64,000 bases of DNA from Pelagibius sp. Alg239-R121 (GTDB lineage Bacteria > Pseudomonadota > Alphaproteobacteria > Kiloniellales > Kiloniellaceae). A model generated the notes under the pieces. That model did no database searches. It was not told where the DNA came from and worked only from the letters and a program-made list of their open reading frames with translations. Shown here one piece after another: positions 43,285 to 51,445 of the stretch (positions are counted from its first letter, which is position 1; every line of letters begins with the position of its first letter). The DNA lies in assembly GCF_947331435.1 (NCBI RefSeq), contig NZ_CAMZOF010000001.1, positions 1,426,001 to 1,490,000 on the forward strand, written 5' to 3'. Both the position numbers and the translations under genes were made by a program.

Positions 43285-43626
43285 ATGTCGAACTTTCCAA
43301 TGCCGGGATTACCGGTGCGCGGTTCCAAAACCGGTAAGCCTCTGATGGCCGTTTTCGACCTCCTTGGCCGGAGCTGGTCCATCGGAATCCTGTGGCAACT
43401 GAGTGAGGGCGGTCCTGCGACCTTTCGCGAACTGCAGGAGCGCTGCGAGAAAGTTTCACCGACTGTCTTGAACACCCGTCTCAAGGAGCTCCGGCAGGCG
43501 GATTTGGTTGAGCGGACGGGAAACGGATATGCGGCGACACCGCTCGGGTCGGAACTCTACGAGATGCTTTCGCCAATAAGGGATTGGTCGAAGAAATGGG
43601 CGAAGCGCGTCAAACGGCGGGCATAG
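43285..43626 (+). CDS. HxlR-family transcriptional regulator
   Basis: This 113-residue winged-helix protein has WSIGILWQLSEGGPATFRELQERCEKVSPTVLNTRLKELRQADLVER, the full HxlR HTH, then the wing VERTGNGYAATPLGSELYEML. It lacks the usual cysteine near the N-terminus seen in redox-sensing YodB-like members. It probably represses itself and the divergent EamA transporter through the palindromes at 43214-43275. The next gene is convergent, 27 bp away. Confidence 0.9.
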   Translation: MSNFPMPGLPVRGSKTGKPLMAVFDLLGRSWSIGILWQLSEGGPATFRELQERCEKVSPTVLNTRLKELRQADLVERTGNGYAATPLGSELYEMLSPIRDWSKKWAKRVKRRA

Positions 43627-43653
43627 CCACCAGCCTGTCTCGAGTAAAAGCGG

Positions 43654-44532
43654 TCAGGCCTTCGCGACTTCGCGAAAGCTCGACAGAACATGCGCGGAAA
43701 AAGCCTTGCCGGCAGACCCCATGTTCTTCGCTTCGCAGAGCCGCAGCTGATAAAGGCCGATTTGGCTCATCCCCTGCTGTGGCCCCAGGGTTTCATAATC
43801 TTCGGAAACCAGGCTTACCGGCAGGGGGGCGATTGCCAGATCCGACAGCACTGCGGCCAGTTGGCCCTGTCCGGTTTCGGAAGTATAGGCGATGCGATAA
43901 CTGCGCTCCATCTCATCCAGTGACCGCAGGGCGGCGGCACGCCAGGGACAACCCTGTTCGGACAGCGCCAGCGGAAGAGGTGTGCGCTTGTGCGCCTGCC
44001 CCTTGTGCATGCCGATCCAGACGAGTGGTTCGGTATAGACGGGTTTGCCCGGCGCAACATCGTTCTTTCCGAACGCCGCCAAGGTGAGATCGAGATCGCC
44101 GGCCTCGAGTTTTTTGGTGAGAGCAATCGTCGTCGAAAGCACCACATCGACCTCGACCAGGGGGTGGGTCGTCGCAAACCGGGACAGAATTTTCGGTAGG
44201 AACCTTGTTCCGAAATCGTCCAGGGCGCCGAAGCGCACCCGGCCTTCGAGTTGGGGAATCCGAAAACGGGAGAGGGCTTCGTCGTTGATCCGCAGAATTT
44301 CACGGCTGTGGATCAGGAAGGCCTCGCCGTCGGAGGTCAGGGAAACCGAGCGGGCATGACGATGGAACAGCGGCCGTCCAAGCTGCTCTTCCAACCGCTT
44401 CATCTGCATGCTCACTGCCGATGGTGTGCGGAACACGCGCTTTGCTGCCGCCGTGAAGCTGCCAACTTCGGAAATAGCGACAAAGGTGTGGATCAAATCG
44501 GTTTCGAGCAGCGCGCTTTGTGCAGGTTGCAT
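43654..44532 (-). CDS. LysR-family transcriptional regulator
   Basis: This protein of about 292 residues has the HTH in FVAISEVGSFTAAAKRVFRTPSAVSMQMKRLEEQLG and an effector domain containing FGALDDFGTRFLPKILSRF. The 'SAVSMQMKRLE' recognition helix and 'WIGMHKGQ' region resemble the group that includes PecT/HexA-like regulators. ATG 44532 is used; the frame opens at a TTG at 44550. It is divergent from the DUF1127 gene at 44634, its most likely target. Confidence 0.88.
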   Translation of the reverse strand: MQPAQSALLETDLIHTFVAISEVGSFTAAAKRVFRTPSAVSMQMKRLEEQLGRPLFHRHARSVSLTSDGEAFLIHSREILRINDEALSRFRIPQLEGRVRFGALDDFGTRFLPKILSRFATTHPLVEVDVVLSTTIALTKKLEAGDLDLTLAAFGKNDVAPGKPVYTEPLVWIGMHKGQAHKRTPLPLALSEQGCPWRAAALRSLDEMERSYRIAYTSETGQGQLAAVLSDLAIAPLPVSLVSEDYETLGPQQGMSQIGLYQLRLCEAKNMGSAGKAFSAHVLSSFREVAKA

Positions 44533-44633
44533 GTCGATCTCATCGTTCAATTTTGCTGAACGATACTATGAATGCTATTCGTTCGATTGATCAATAGATA
44601 TCTGCGATGGTCGCCTTAATCGAGGAGATGACC

Positions 44634-45035
44634 ATGACAGAAAAGCCATTAGAAACTGCCGATCAGACCTTGCCGCGAGGCATTTTCGCCGTCCTCGGGA
44701 CGCTCGTGAACCACTATCACGCCGTCTGGCAGGAACGCCGGTCCTACCGGGAAGCGCGGGCCGCCTTCATGCAGAATGTGTATCTGGACGACAAGCTGCT
44801 CGACGACATCGGCGTGACGCGCGAGGAAGTGGACTGGGCTGCCGGTCTGCCGGTCCAGATCAATGCGGCTCTGGCGCTGCATGCACGGGCGCGACGGCGT
44901 AGATCTGGCAACTTGGGAACTGGAGGAGGGGCGTCGGAAGCCCCGGAGAGAGCGCTTGCCGTCGCTGAGCCAAACGTAAGTCCCATGTGTTCGGCCCCGA
45001 CTCTTGCTCACTTTAGATCAGACGCTAAGGCCTGA
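44634..45035 (+). CDS. DUF1127-containing small protein
   Basis: This 133-residue protein has a DUF1127 core (YREARAAFMQNVYLDDKLLDDIGVTREEVDWAAGLP, about residues 36-72), an arginine-rich short domain linked in some alphaproteobacteria to RNA or phosphate responses. The remaining roughly 60 C-terminal residues are low in conservation. ATG 44634 follows GAGGAG at 6 bp; starts at 44607 and 44628 are possible. It is divergent from the LysR gene, and the 102-bp gap likely holds both promoters. Confidence 0.75.
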   Translation: MTEKPLETADQTLPRGIFAVLGTLVNHYHAVWQERRSYREARAAFMQNVYLDDKLLDDIGVTREEVDWAAGLPVQINAALALHARARRRRSGNLGTGGGASEAPERALAVAEPNVSPMCSAPTLAHFRSDAKA

Positions 45036-45191
45036 CGCTCAACAGGCGCCGGTTCTGCAGTACAATTGCCCGCCATTGATTTCCATGCCAGTGTTTCACG
45101 TTATGGATGAGGCAGGATATCGGCGTGATATTCCGCCTGCAAAAAATCTGGGATGGCAATTCTTGTAACTGCAGATGCGGGGGAGCGAATT

Positions 45192-45806
45192 ATGGGCAAC
45201 GGGATTCCGGAGCCGTCGGTAGGCGAATTGACCTTTGATGCGGAGGGGCAGGAGGGCGGCCCGTTTCACAGCCGTCACTTTCATGTTCCCTCTTCGACCT
45301 CCGGCCTTACGATTGGCCGTGGTTATGATATGAAAATGCGGTCACGATCCGAAGTCCGTGACGATCTTGTTCAAGCCGGTGTCAGTTCCGTGCGGGCTGC
45401 GCTGATCTCCCAGGCGGCAGGTTTGAAAGGTGACGAGGCCGAGGAGTTTCTCCAAGAGAACGAGCTCGAGGATTTCGAAATTACACCGGAGGCACAAGTC
45501 AGGCTTTTCGAGATCGAATATCAGCGCCAGGCCAACGACACGCGCCGTCTTGCCACCAAGGCCGACGTTACGCGCGCATACGGCGCAACCGACTGGGATG
45601 CCCTGCACGACGTCATCAAGGAAATTCTCGTCGACCTGAGATTCAGGGGTGACTACACGCCTTCCTGTCGAAAGTTCCTCCAGACCCATGTTGCCAGGAA
45701 CGACCTTGAGGGCTTCATACAGGAAATCTCCAACCACGACCGCTGGCCGAACGTCCCGCCTGATCGCTTCAGACGGCGCCGGGCAGCTTGTGGAGCGATG
45801 GTTTAG
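45192..45806 (+). CDS. Pesticin/T4-lysozyme-like muramidase domain protein
   Basis: This 204-residue protein contains VGELTFDAEGQEGGPFHSRHFHVPSSTSGLTIGRGYDMKMRS near the start. The Glu and the TIGRGYD segment match the catalytic region of pesticin-type lysozymes. LFEIEYQRQANDTRR and DALHDVIKEILVDLRFRGDYTP follow as in that family. It should cut peptidoglycan. No signal peptide, holin or immunity gene is seen, so release or function (effector, remodelling) is unclear. The C-terminal end (RFRRRRAACGAMV) looks shorter or frame-altered compared with the RRxxYL ending I expect. Confidence 0.75.
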   Translation: MGNGIPEPSVGELTFDAEGQEGGPFHSRHFHVPSSTSGLTIGRGYDMKMRSRSEVRDDLVQAGVSSVRAALISQAAGLKGDEAEEFLQENELEDFEITPEAQVRLFEIEYQRQANDTRRLATKADVTRAYGATDWDALHDVIKEILVDLRFRGDYTPSCRKFLQTHVARNDLEGFIQEISNHDRWPNVPPDRFRRRRAACGAMV

Positions 45807-46080
45807 CCGCTGTATAGGGGGTGCAGTTTGTCAGGGGGCTTATGAAGATATTGGCCGGTTCGGGTAGCACCCGGTTTGGACCGGCCGGTATGGAACCCCT
45901 GAAGTTTCTGGCAGAGATGGCGCGCTCGGAATTCAAAACGAAAGCTCGCACCCTGTGTTCCGGTCTTTGGTGACCGGAAAACCCGATGTTTACGGTGCCG
46001 GCTCTTAAGCTCGCAGCGTCGCTCGGCCTGGGTGAAGTCGACATCGCGAATGTCGTTCCCAATGGTGCCGCGGGCACCGT

Positions 46081-46377
46081 TTATCTCACCCGGCTCAGAT
46101 GCCCCAGATCCGCCAGCGGTAGCAAGGCGGCCAGGACCAGCGTACAGGCGATAGCGAAAAGCATCGTTCGTTTCAGGGATGTCGCCGCTTTGTTGCGCTT
46201 ATGGGCAGTTACTGAAATAGCCATGGCGAGCAGTGCGAGCATCAGGCTGGCGATGTTGGCAAAGGGCACACTTAAGGCGGTGGTGTAGCTTGGGTTGATC
46301 TGGTTGTGGGCGACGGCACCGGCCATGAGGACAATCGAACCAGCGACCAGAAGATTGGTCAGGATCACGGGAATCAT
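46081..46377 (-). CDS. Small membrane protein of unknown function
   Basis: The 98-residue protein has three hydrophobic helices (VILTNLLVAGSIVLMAGAVA, FANIASLMLALLAMAISVTA, MLFAIACTLVLAALLPLADL) and a basic loop (HKRNKAATSLKR). The family is unknown. Its start carries a plausible ribosome site (AGGAGTG). The 274 bp downstream, towards the muramidase gene, hold no other gene. Confidence 0.65.
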   Translation of the reverse strand: MIPVILTNLLVAGSIVLMAGAVAHNQINPSYTTALSVPFANIASLMLALLAMAISVTAHKRNKAATSLKRTMLFAIACTLVLAALLPLADLGHLSRVR

Positions 46378-46426
46378 CTGTCACTCCTCTTGAGTTGGAT
46401 CTGACTTAACGCTACGTGCCAAGGAT

Positions 46427-46467
46427 AAAAAAAGATGCGTTCCGATCGAACCTGACCGAAACGCATC
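46427..46467 (-). terminator. Rho-independent terminator after the LCCL gene
   Basis: On the minus strand GATGCGTT and AACGCATC (46467-46434) form a perfect 8-bp stem, followed by seven T (46433-46427). It lies about 120 bp after the LCCL gene stop. A further perfect 10-bp hairpin without a T-run lies at 46522-46548, between the two. Confidence 0.75.
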
Positions 46468-46589
46468 AAGTTGCCCCACCCGCAAAACAGGTCTCTTGCG
46501 ATTTGATCGGTGAGGCTGGCTGGCGGGATCGATCGGCACGATCCCGCCGGGCACAGGCAATTCGTTGGAGGGTAGGAACGTTTCGCCTC

Positions 46590-47378
46590 TTACTTCATCA
46601 ACGGGCTGTCGACGAAGGAAACCGTGCGGTGGCCGCCGGGGCCGTCCTTGCTCTCCACGCCGTGACGGATGCTGCCGACCAGTTTATCCATGCCGGGGTC
46701 CATCTGCAGGTGGACCAGTCCGCCGTCCTTGGTGATCTTTCCGGCATGCAGGGCCGCAACGCAGACCGTGCTGTTAAAGGAGTAGGAATCGGTGCCGGAG
46801 ATGCGCCGGAACTTCTTGCCCTTCGGCGCGGCCGGGCAGTTGAAGGTGAACCTTTGCCCGACCAGTTGCTTGTAAGCGAAGCCGGTGCGGGTGAACTTAG
46901 CGTCCCACTTCAGCCGGGGAATGTAAGGCTGCTGCACGGCGTCGGCGGCAGTCGTGTCTGCTGCATCCACGAAGACCAGCGAGCGCGGTGTACCCGGCAG
47001 GTCAGCAGAGTCAATCTCGTTCCGGCTGCTTCCCGTATAGGCTTCTTCACCCGGGTTCAACTGAACGGTAACGAAGCCGCCATCCTTGGTGATCTTTCCG
47101 GCATGCAGGGCCGCAACGCAGATCGGGTTGTTGCTGGGATAGACGTCGGTGCCATAGATGGGATCGTCCTTGTCCCGGATCGAACGCGGCGGACATTGCG
47201 CGGTAAAGCGCTGCCCGATGAACTTGTCGCTGTCGAACTGGAATTTTTTCAGCGAGGTGTTCCATTCCAGCTCAGGCAGGGCCGGCATATCCTGGGCCAT
47301 GGTGGCGGTGGCAAGCGCACCGCTTAAGGAGATGCTGGCCAAGGTGGCGGCGAGAAGCTTCAAATTAGATTTTTTCAT
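46590..47378 (-). CDS. Exported protein with two tandem LCCL domains
   Basis: This 262-residue protein has a signal peptide (LLAATLASISLSGALATATMA) and two LCCL domains. Domain 1 (about 52-137) has GQRFTAQCPP, YGTDVY, ICVAALHAGKI and GSSRN with Cys62/Cys87. Domain 2 (about 172-256) has GQRFTFNCP, TVCVAALHAGKITKDGG and GSIRHG with Cys181/Cys206. LCCL domains are secreted, disulfide-bonded modules best known from eukaryotic limulus factor C and cochlin; bacterial function is not known. It is next to the PEP-CTERM cluster and a muramidase, so an envelope or matrix role is plausible. Confidence 0.85.
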   Translation of the reverse strand: MKKSNLKLLAATLASISLSGALATATMAQDMPALPELEWNTSLKKFQFDSDKFIGQRFTAQCPPRSIRDKDDPIYGTDVYPSNNPICVAALHAGKITKDGGFVTVQLNPGEEAYTGSSRNEIDSADLPGTPRSLVFVDAADTTAADAVQQPYIPRLKWDAKFTRTGFAYKQLVGQRFTFNCPAAPKGKKFRRISGTDSYSFNSTVCVAALHAGKITKDGGLVHLQMDPGMDKLVGSIRHGVESKDGPGGHRTVSFVDSPLMK

Positions 47379-47675
47379 AATGGGGTTTCCTTTATCTGAG
47401 TGTTCCAGCGCGATCGTTCTTGATTAATTCAAGCTGAAGTGATCGGGCTCTTGTGCTGCTGCCAATGAATGAGTGCGAAGGCCAAATAACGGACCTCGCC
47501 TTTTTATCTGTCCAATGCCTTCGGGCAGACTTCCCCGGACGCCGCAGCACGACGCCGGCGGGGAGGGTTTTTACGAATCCCGATCTATCTGTTCGGGGTG
47601 ATTGATAAGATGCGCTGCTGATTTCTTAGGGGCCTTGCTCTCGGCCCGCAGTTCAATCAGGTCAGCAGGGGCGTA

Positions 47676-48353
47676 TCATGCGGTTTCACTCTGTCCCTTA
47701 ATCTGCTCCAGCGATTTCCGTCGCCGGCCATAGGCCAAAGCCGCAAGACCCGGGATCAGCAGAAACGCGGTGCTGGGTTCGGGGACGGGAACGCTGCTTG
47801 GACCATCTCTGCGGATCAGAAAGCTGCCGACGGTCGCGGCGCCTTGGTCGAACGCAAATCCGTTGTCATCAACGATGGCCCGGGATGCCGCGGCATCACC
47901 GAAGGGGAGGAGCGGTTCCAGGCTGCCGAGCCCTGCGGTGGGGTTTGAGAGGTCCGGCAGGTAATGACCGAAGGAGACGAAAAAGAAAGCATCGGTGATG
48001 CCCAGCAGATTGGCCAGATCCCACACGGCGGCTTCGCTTGGTCCCTGGAACCCGGGAGTGATGCCTGCCGAGGTGAAGAACAGTGTCTCCACGTCGCTGC
48101 CACGGGCGTAGCTGAAGCCTTCGTAAAGGCCGCCGGCGCCAAATTCGGCTGCGACCTCGTCGACTGAAAGACCAAGGCTCTCGGTCAAGTCCAGCCACTG
48201 CAAGCCTGTGTCGGTATCGCGGGTGATCGTGTCTGCGCCGAAACTCGAGCCTTCCGAAACGAATGCAGCATGGGCACCTTGTGCCGATAAACCTGCAAAC
48301 AGTCCCGCTATCACCGTGGATATTGCCGCGGCTCTTTTGGTTTGCTCAAACAT
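47676..48353 (-). CDS. PEP-CTERM sorting domain protein
   Basis: This 225-residue exported protein has a signal peptide (AAAISTVIAGLFAGLSAQGAHA), a middle region with ITRDTDTGLQWLDLTESLG, and a PEP-CTERM tail (VPVPEPSTAFLLIPGLAALAYGRRR). The 'DTxTGLQWLDL' phrase recurs in many PEP-CTERM proteins. Mature function is unknown. A 92-bp element shared with neighbouring PEP-CTERM loci lies 44 bp upstream of its start (48397-48488). Confidence 0.88.
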   Translation of the reverse strand: MFEQTKRAAAISTVIAGLFAGLSAQGAHAAFVSEGSSFGADTITRDTDTGLQWLDLTESLGLSVDEVAAEFGAGGLYEGFSYARGSDVETLFFTSAGITPGFQGPSEAAVWDLANLLGITDAFFFVSFGHYLPDLSNPTAGLGSLEPLLPFGDAAASRAIVDDNGFAFDQGAATVGSFLIRRDGPSSVPVPEPSTAFLLIPGLAALAYGRRRKSLEQIKGQSETA

Positions 48354-48396
48354 GTGAATAGCTTTCTTGTAATCGAGTCGTTAAAAAACCTAGTTG

Positions 48397-48488
48397 GTCT
48401 ACGAATGTTTGCTCTGATCTCTTATTAAGGTTCGCTGCGCTGGCGAAGAACCTGCATCGCTGCACAAGTACAAAGTATTTTTGCAGGA
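48397..48488 (-). promoter_or_regulatory. Shared PEP-CTERM upstream element, copy A
   Basis: This is a 92-bp block bounded by GTCTACGAATGT and TTTTTGCAGGA, with TCTTATTAAG and GCTGCACAAG inside. It is closely matched by copy B (49213-49305) and more distantly by copy C (50133-50225). It lies just upstream of a PEP-CTERM start. The ends are imperfect inverted repeats (CTGCAAA/TTTGCAG in the better copies). Confidence 0.65.
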
Positions 48489-48507
48489 TCCCATCGCCGT
48501 CCAGGGG

Positions 48508-49152
48508 TCATCTGCGCCGCCGCCGGGCCAAAACAATCCCGGAAAGGCCCAGGCCGAACAGTGCCAGGCTGCCGGGTTCGGGAACCGAAGCATGCGTGGC
48601 GACAACATCGAAATCTTCGAAGAACGTGAGTTCGTTGGGGTGGAAGACGCTGCCTGCGACCGAGAACAGACCCCATTCGAAGGTGATGGAATCGGCGGTG
48701 AAATCAATCACCTCAAAGAAGTTCGTGCTGCCACCTGTTCTCACGACATCCACAATTTCACCGGGACCGGCCAGCCACGCGATATCGCTCAGCGTCACTG
48801 TCACGGTGGGATAGTTGTGGGTGTCTTGTATGTTCAGATTAATCGACTGTGCCGTCAGCCGCAGGCTGTCGTCGTCCAGGGCCTCCACGGACATGTTGAA
48901 GGCGTCTTCGTCGATGTTGCCGTTGTTGAATTCCGTCTCCATGAAACCACTGAAAAACGACGTGGTTCCGCAGGCGTCGAATCCTGGAGCCTCAAAGGTC
49001 GGTGTGACCGTCTGATTTTCGCGCGGAAACTCAGTCCAATCGGTCGAAATGGATACGCCGCAGAGGCCGGCCTCTGCCGAGTTCGCGGCCAAGAACAGGG
49101 ATCCGCCTAATAAAATTCCGGGCAGGCTCTGCAGTAGTAATTTGGAAGACAT
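48508..49152 (-). CDS. PEP-CTERM protein, paralogue of 52798-53472
   Basis: This 214-residue exported protein has a signal peptide (LLQSLPGILLGGSLFLAANSAEA), a core starting LCGVSISTDWTEFPRENQTVTPTFEA, and the tail SVPEPGSLALFGLGLSGIVLARRRR. The core is nearly the same as that at 52798-53472 (SISTDWTEFPRENQ, LRLTAQSINLN, FTADSITFEWGLFSV), so the two are recent paralogues. ATG 49152 follows GGGGAG. Two Cys (LCG, ACGT) may pair. Confidence 0.9.
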   Translation of the reverse strand: MSSKLLLQSLPGILLGGSLFLAANSAEAGLCGVSISTDWTEFPRENQTVTPTFEAPGFDACGTTSFFSGFMETEFNNGNIDEDAFNMSVEALDDDSLRLTAQSINLNIQDTHNYPTVTVTLSDIAWLAGPGEIVDVVRTGGSTNFFEVIDFTADSITFEWGLFSVAGSVFHPNELTFFEDFDVVATHASVPEPGSLALFGLGLSGIVLARRRRR

Positions 49153-49212
49153 CACTTGCTCCCCTCGTTATGAAAATTCCAAGCCTGAGATGGACTGTTG
49201 GATATATTGTTT

Positions 49213-49305
49213 GTCTGCAAATGTGTTGTGCTGGTGTCTTATTAAGTTTCTCGATGCGCGCGATGAACCCGCAAAGCTGCACAAGCAAAATGTATTTTTG
49301 CAGGA
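49213..49305 (-). promoter_or_regulatory. Shared PEP-CTERM upstream element, copy B
   Basis: A 93-bp block bounded by GTCTGCAAATGT and TTTTTGCAGGA, with TCTTATTAAG and GCTGCACAAG inside. It starts 58 bp upstream of the PEP-CTERM gene at 48508-49152. Copy A before a different PEP-CTERM family shares these blocks. Confidence 0.65.
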
Positions 49306-49325
49306 CGCGAAAATGCGAAGACCGT

Positions 49326-49883
49326 TTATGTGCGTCGCCACCGCCGGGCGTAACTACGCCCCGTAAAGCCGAACCCCGTAAGGCCAAGTCCGGTAATGCC
49401 GGCAGCGAACAGGGCAATGCTCGCAGGTTCAGGGACCACCGCTGTATGCCGTGTGATCAGATCGAACGATGCGAATACACCGCCATTCTGAGGGCCGCCA
49501 CCGGTGTTCGAAAAGGTTACGCTGTGGGGCGCGAAGCTGACATCCCCTGTCAACTCGGGATCCAATGTCATCTCAACGCCCACGATTTCTCCGGCTTCTC
49601 CGATCCAGTCCAGATCAGAAAACAAAATGTCGAAGGTCCCGAACACAAGACCGTTTTCCGTCGACAGGTCGATGCGCGACGCGCCGAAATCAACGGATAT
49701 CTCGCCGGGAAACTCGACCCCGTCGCCCACGACCGCGTCGAGTGGACCGAATATGATCGCGTCATTCTGTAAGTAGGTCACTCTGACCTGATCACCGATC
49801 AGGGTTGCCCCCGCCGTTTCAGTAATCCCGAAGGACACCAAGCTCCCCGCAACGAATATTAGGGGCCGTATTTTTCTGAACAT
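49326..49883 (-). CDS. PEP-CTERM sorting domain protein
   Basis: The 185-residue exported protein has a signal peptide (RPLIFVAGSLVSFGITETAGA), a beta-rich core (VTYLQNDAIIFGPLDAVVGDG, ISVDFGASRIDLSTENG) and the tail VVPEPASIALFAAGITGLGL, ending FTGRSYARRWRR. The spacer between PEP and the basic end is slightly longer than usual, with repeated GLTGFGFTG. ATG 49883 follows GGAGATGACAGG. A decayed PEP-CTERM tail lies in frame directly upstream. Confidence 0.86.
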   Translation of the reverse strand: MFRKIRPLIFVAGSLVSFGITETAGATLIGDQVRVTYLQNDAIIFGPLDAVVGDGVEFPGEISVDFGASRIDLSTENGLVFGTFDILFSDLDWIGEAGEIVGVEMTLDPELTGDVSFAPHSVTFSNTGGGPQNGGVFASFDLITRHTAVVPEPASIALFAAGITGLGLTGFGFTGRSYARRWRRT

Positions 49884-49961
49884 CCTGTCATCTCCTAAAC
49901 TCTGTCGCGTTGCGGGTAGGTCCGCTTTGGTGCTCTGTGCAGGGCCGGATGAGTCGCGCCA

Positions 49962-50042
49962 TTCCTGCTTCCGGCGACGGACATACCCCAAGGGTGCCAG
50001 GACGGGATTTGGCAGGAATGCGAAACCGGGTTCCGGCGAGTC
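49962..50042 (-). pseudogene. Remnant of a PEP-CTERM tail upstream of 49326-49883
   Basis: The minus strand reads SPEPG, then 12 residues, then GYVRRRKQE. Spacing and ends are identical to a PEP-CTERM tail such as PEPGSLALFGLGLAGLGYVRRRK, but prolines break the membrane segment. No intact gene precedes it: an in-frame stop lies about 60 bp upstream. It sits between shared element copy C and the intact PEP-CTERM gene, so a whole gene seems to have been deleted down to its tail. Chance is possible but the spacing match is striking. Confidence 0.5.
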
Positions 50043-50132
50043 AGAGCTGTTTCCGCAGCCTGTGTCGCGGCCTTTTCAGTACCGAAGATCCGGCTGCAAT
50101 CTCAAAACCTGCGTATCTTCTAGGAATCATTC

Positions 50133-50225
50133 GTCTGCAAATGTTAATATCGTGCGTTGTATTACAGCCTGTGCTCGCGGACGTGAAGCCGTACGACTGC
50201 AAAGTCATCGTGCAGATTTACAGGA
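50133..50225 (-). promoter_or_regulatory. Shared PEP-CTERM upstream element, copy C (diverged)
   Basis: A 93-bp block bounded by GTCTGCAAATGT and TTTACAGGA, with TATTA and CGCGGACGTGAA in place of the better-kept inner parts. It has the same length as copy B. It lies about 95 bp upstream of the decayed tail and about 250 bp upstream of the intact gene start. The remaining 50226-50589 shows no gene. Confidence 0.5.
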
Positions 50226-50589
50226 TGTGATGTTCGGGCTCGATGTGTAACCGGTTAGTCTGTTGGTATAAAATAGAGAGTTCTTGATTCCTGTTCTCTG
50301 TGCAATCCGGCTCCTAGTGACTTTCGCATTTCACAGATCCGGTTAGGCTGAGCTCTCGCGCGTTTGATGCGCTACCTTGGATAGGCGTGCGCCTGATGTC
50401 ATCCTGGGCCCTACGCCGGGTCGTCGTGAAACGGCGTATTTGGCCGCGTCTGGCAAATTTGCATAAGCAACGTGCGGTTCTATGGGTTCTTCGAACGCCC
50501 ATGGATGTTTAATAGGAGATAGCGAGCGGGTCGGAATGCCGTCCCGAACCGGGAAACGTCGTCGCACTCTTTTGGTAGGGAACGTTCTG

Positions 50590-51417
50590 ATGAACAGTAC
50601 CACGGATTTCCGTTTTCGATCTCAACGTAGCGAGAAGATCATTGCCCTTCATTGCTCCGGCTGGAATGCCAAGCAGTGGGGTTCGCTGCGCGAAGTGCTT
50701 GCTGGAAATTTTGAGCTTCTGACCCCTGAACACTATGGCTGCGAGAGCCGAGGGAACTGGCGCGGGGAGCATGCTTTTACGCTCGCGGACGAAGCTGCCC
50801 AAAGCATAGAACTCATCGACCAGAGTGACGATCGCGTGCACTTGGTCGGTCACTCCTACGGCGGCGCGTTGGCGCTTCATATTGCGCTTGCACGTCCTCA
50901 TAAGGTTGCCAGCCTGGTACTTTACGAACCCTGTGCCTATCACCTGCTTCGTCAAATTGGCCAGGCCGGCGAAGTTGGGATCGCGGAGATTATGGAGTTG
51001 AGCGCCTTCGTCTGCGCGCGTGTGGCTGTGGGCGATTTCAAAGACGCCATGTCCAGTTTTCTCGACTACTGGAATGGCCCGGACGCCTGGGCCGCATTAC
51101 GGCCTGATCTTCGGGAACTGATGCTGTGCTGGGCGCCGAAGGCTCCGCTCGAATTCCACGCCCTGATGGAAGAGCCCGTATTGCTGAGCGCCTATGCTGA
51201 GCTCAACATGCCGGTGCTTCTCATGCGGGGCGAATATACTCCGGCACCAACCGATGCGATCGTGACGGCACTGTCTGTGACTCTGCCTAACTGCCGGCTG
51301 GTCAATGTCTCAGGTGCCGGGCATATGGGCCATGTGACCCATGCGTCTGACGTCCATGCCGCTATCCTGCAACACCTGGGGTCTGGTTCCTTTGCTCAGA
51401 GCGAAGATGATAGGTAA
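50590..51417 (+). CDS. Alpha/beta-hydrolase fold protein
   Basis: This 275-residue hydrolase has oxyanion-side LHCSGWNAKQW, the nucleophile elbow VHLVGHSYGGALALHIAL (Ser), the acid region VLLMRGEYTPAPTDAI (probably Asp) and HMGHVTH (His). All triad members are present. The substrate is unknown; small-ester or lactone hydrolysis is likely. ATG 50590 is used; a frame from 50482 adds unconserved residues. It lies 28 bp upstream of a LysR gene on the same strand, which may control it. Confidence 0.85.
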   Translation: MNSTTDFRFRSQRSEKIIALHCSGWNAKQWGSLREVLAGNFELLTPEHYGCESRGNWRGEHAFTLADEAAQSIELIDQSDDRVHLVGHSYGGALALHIALARPHKVASLVLYEPCAYHLLRQIGQAGEVGIAEIMELSAFVCARVAVGDFKDAMSSFLDYWNGPDAWAALRPDLRELMLCWAPKAPLEFHALMEEPVLLSAYAELNMPVLLMRGEYTPAPTDAIVTALSVTLPNCRLVNVSGAGHMGHVTHASDVHAAILQHLGSGSFAQSEDDR

Positions 51418-51445
51418 GTCGACCTCCTCTCGAATGATTTGAAAA

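Noticed and set aside
46416-47327. 303-codon plus-strand frame opposite the LCCL gene
   Set aside because: The opposite strand has a signal peptide and two LCCL domains; the plus frame merely mirrors the duplicated domains.
47475-47506. Hairpin followed by TTTTT on the plus strand
   Set aside because: The stem has two mismatches and no plus-strand gene lies upstream to terminate.
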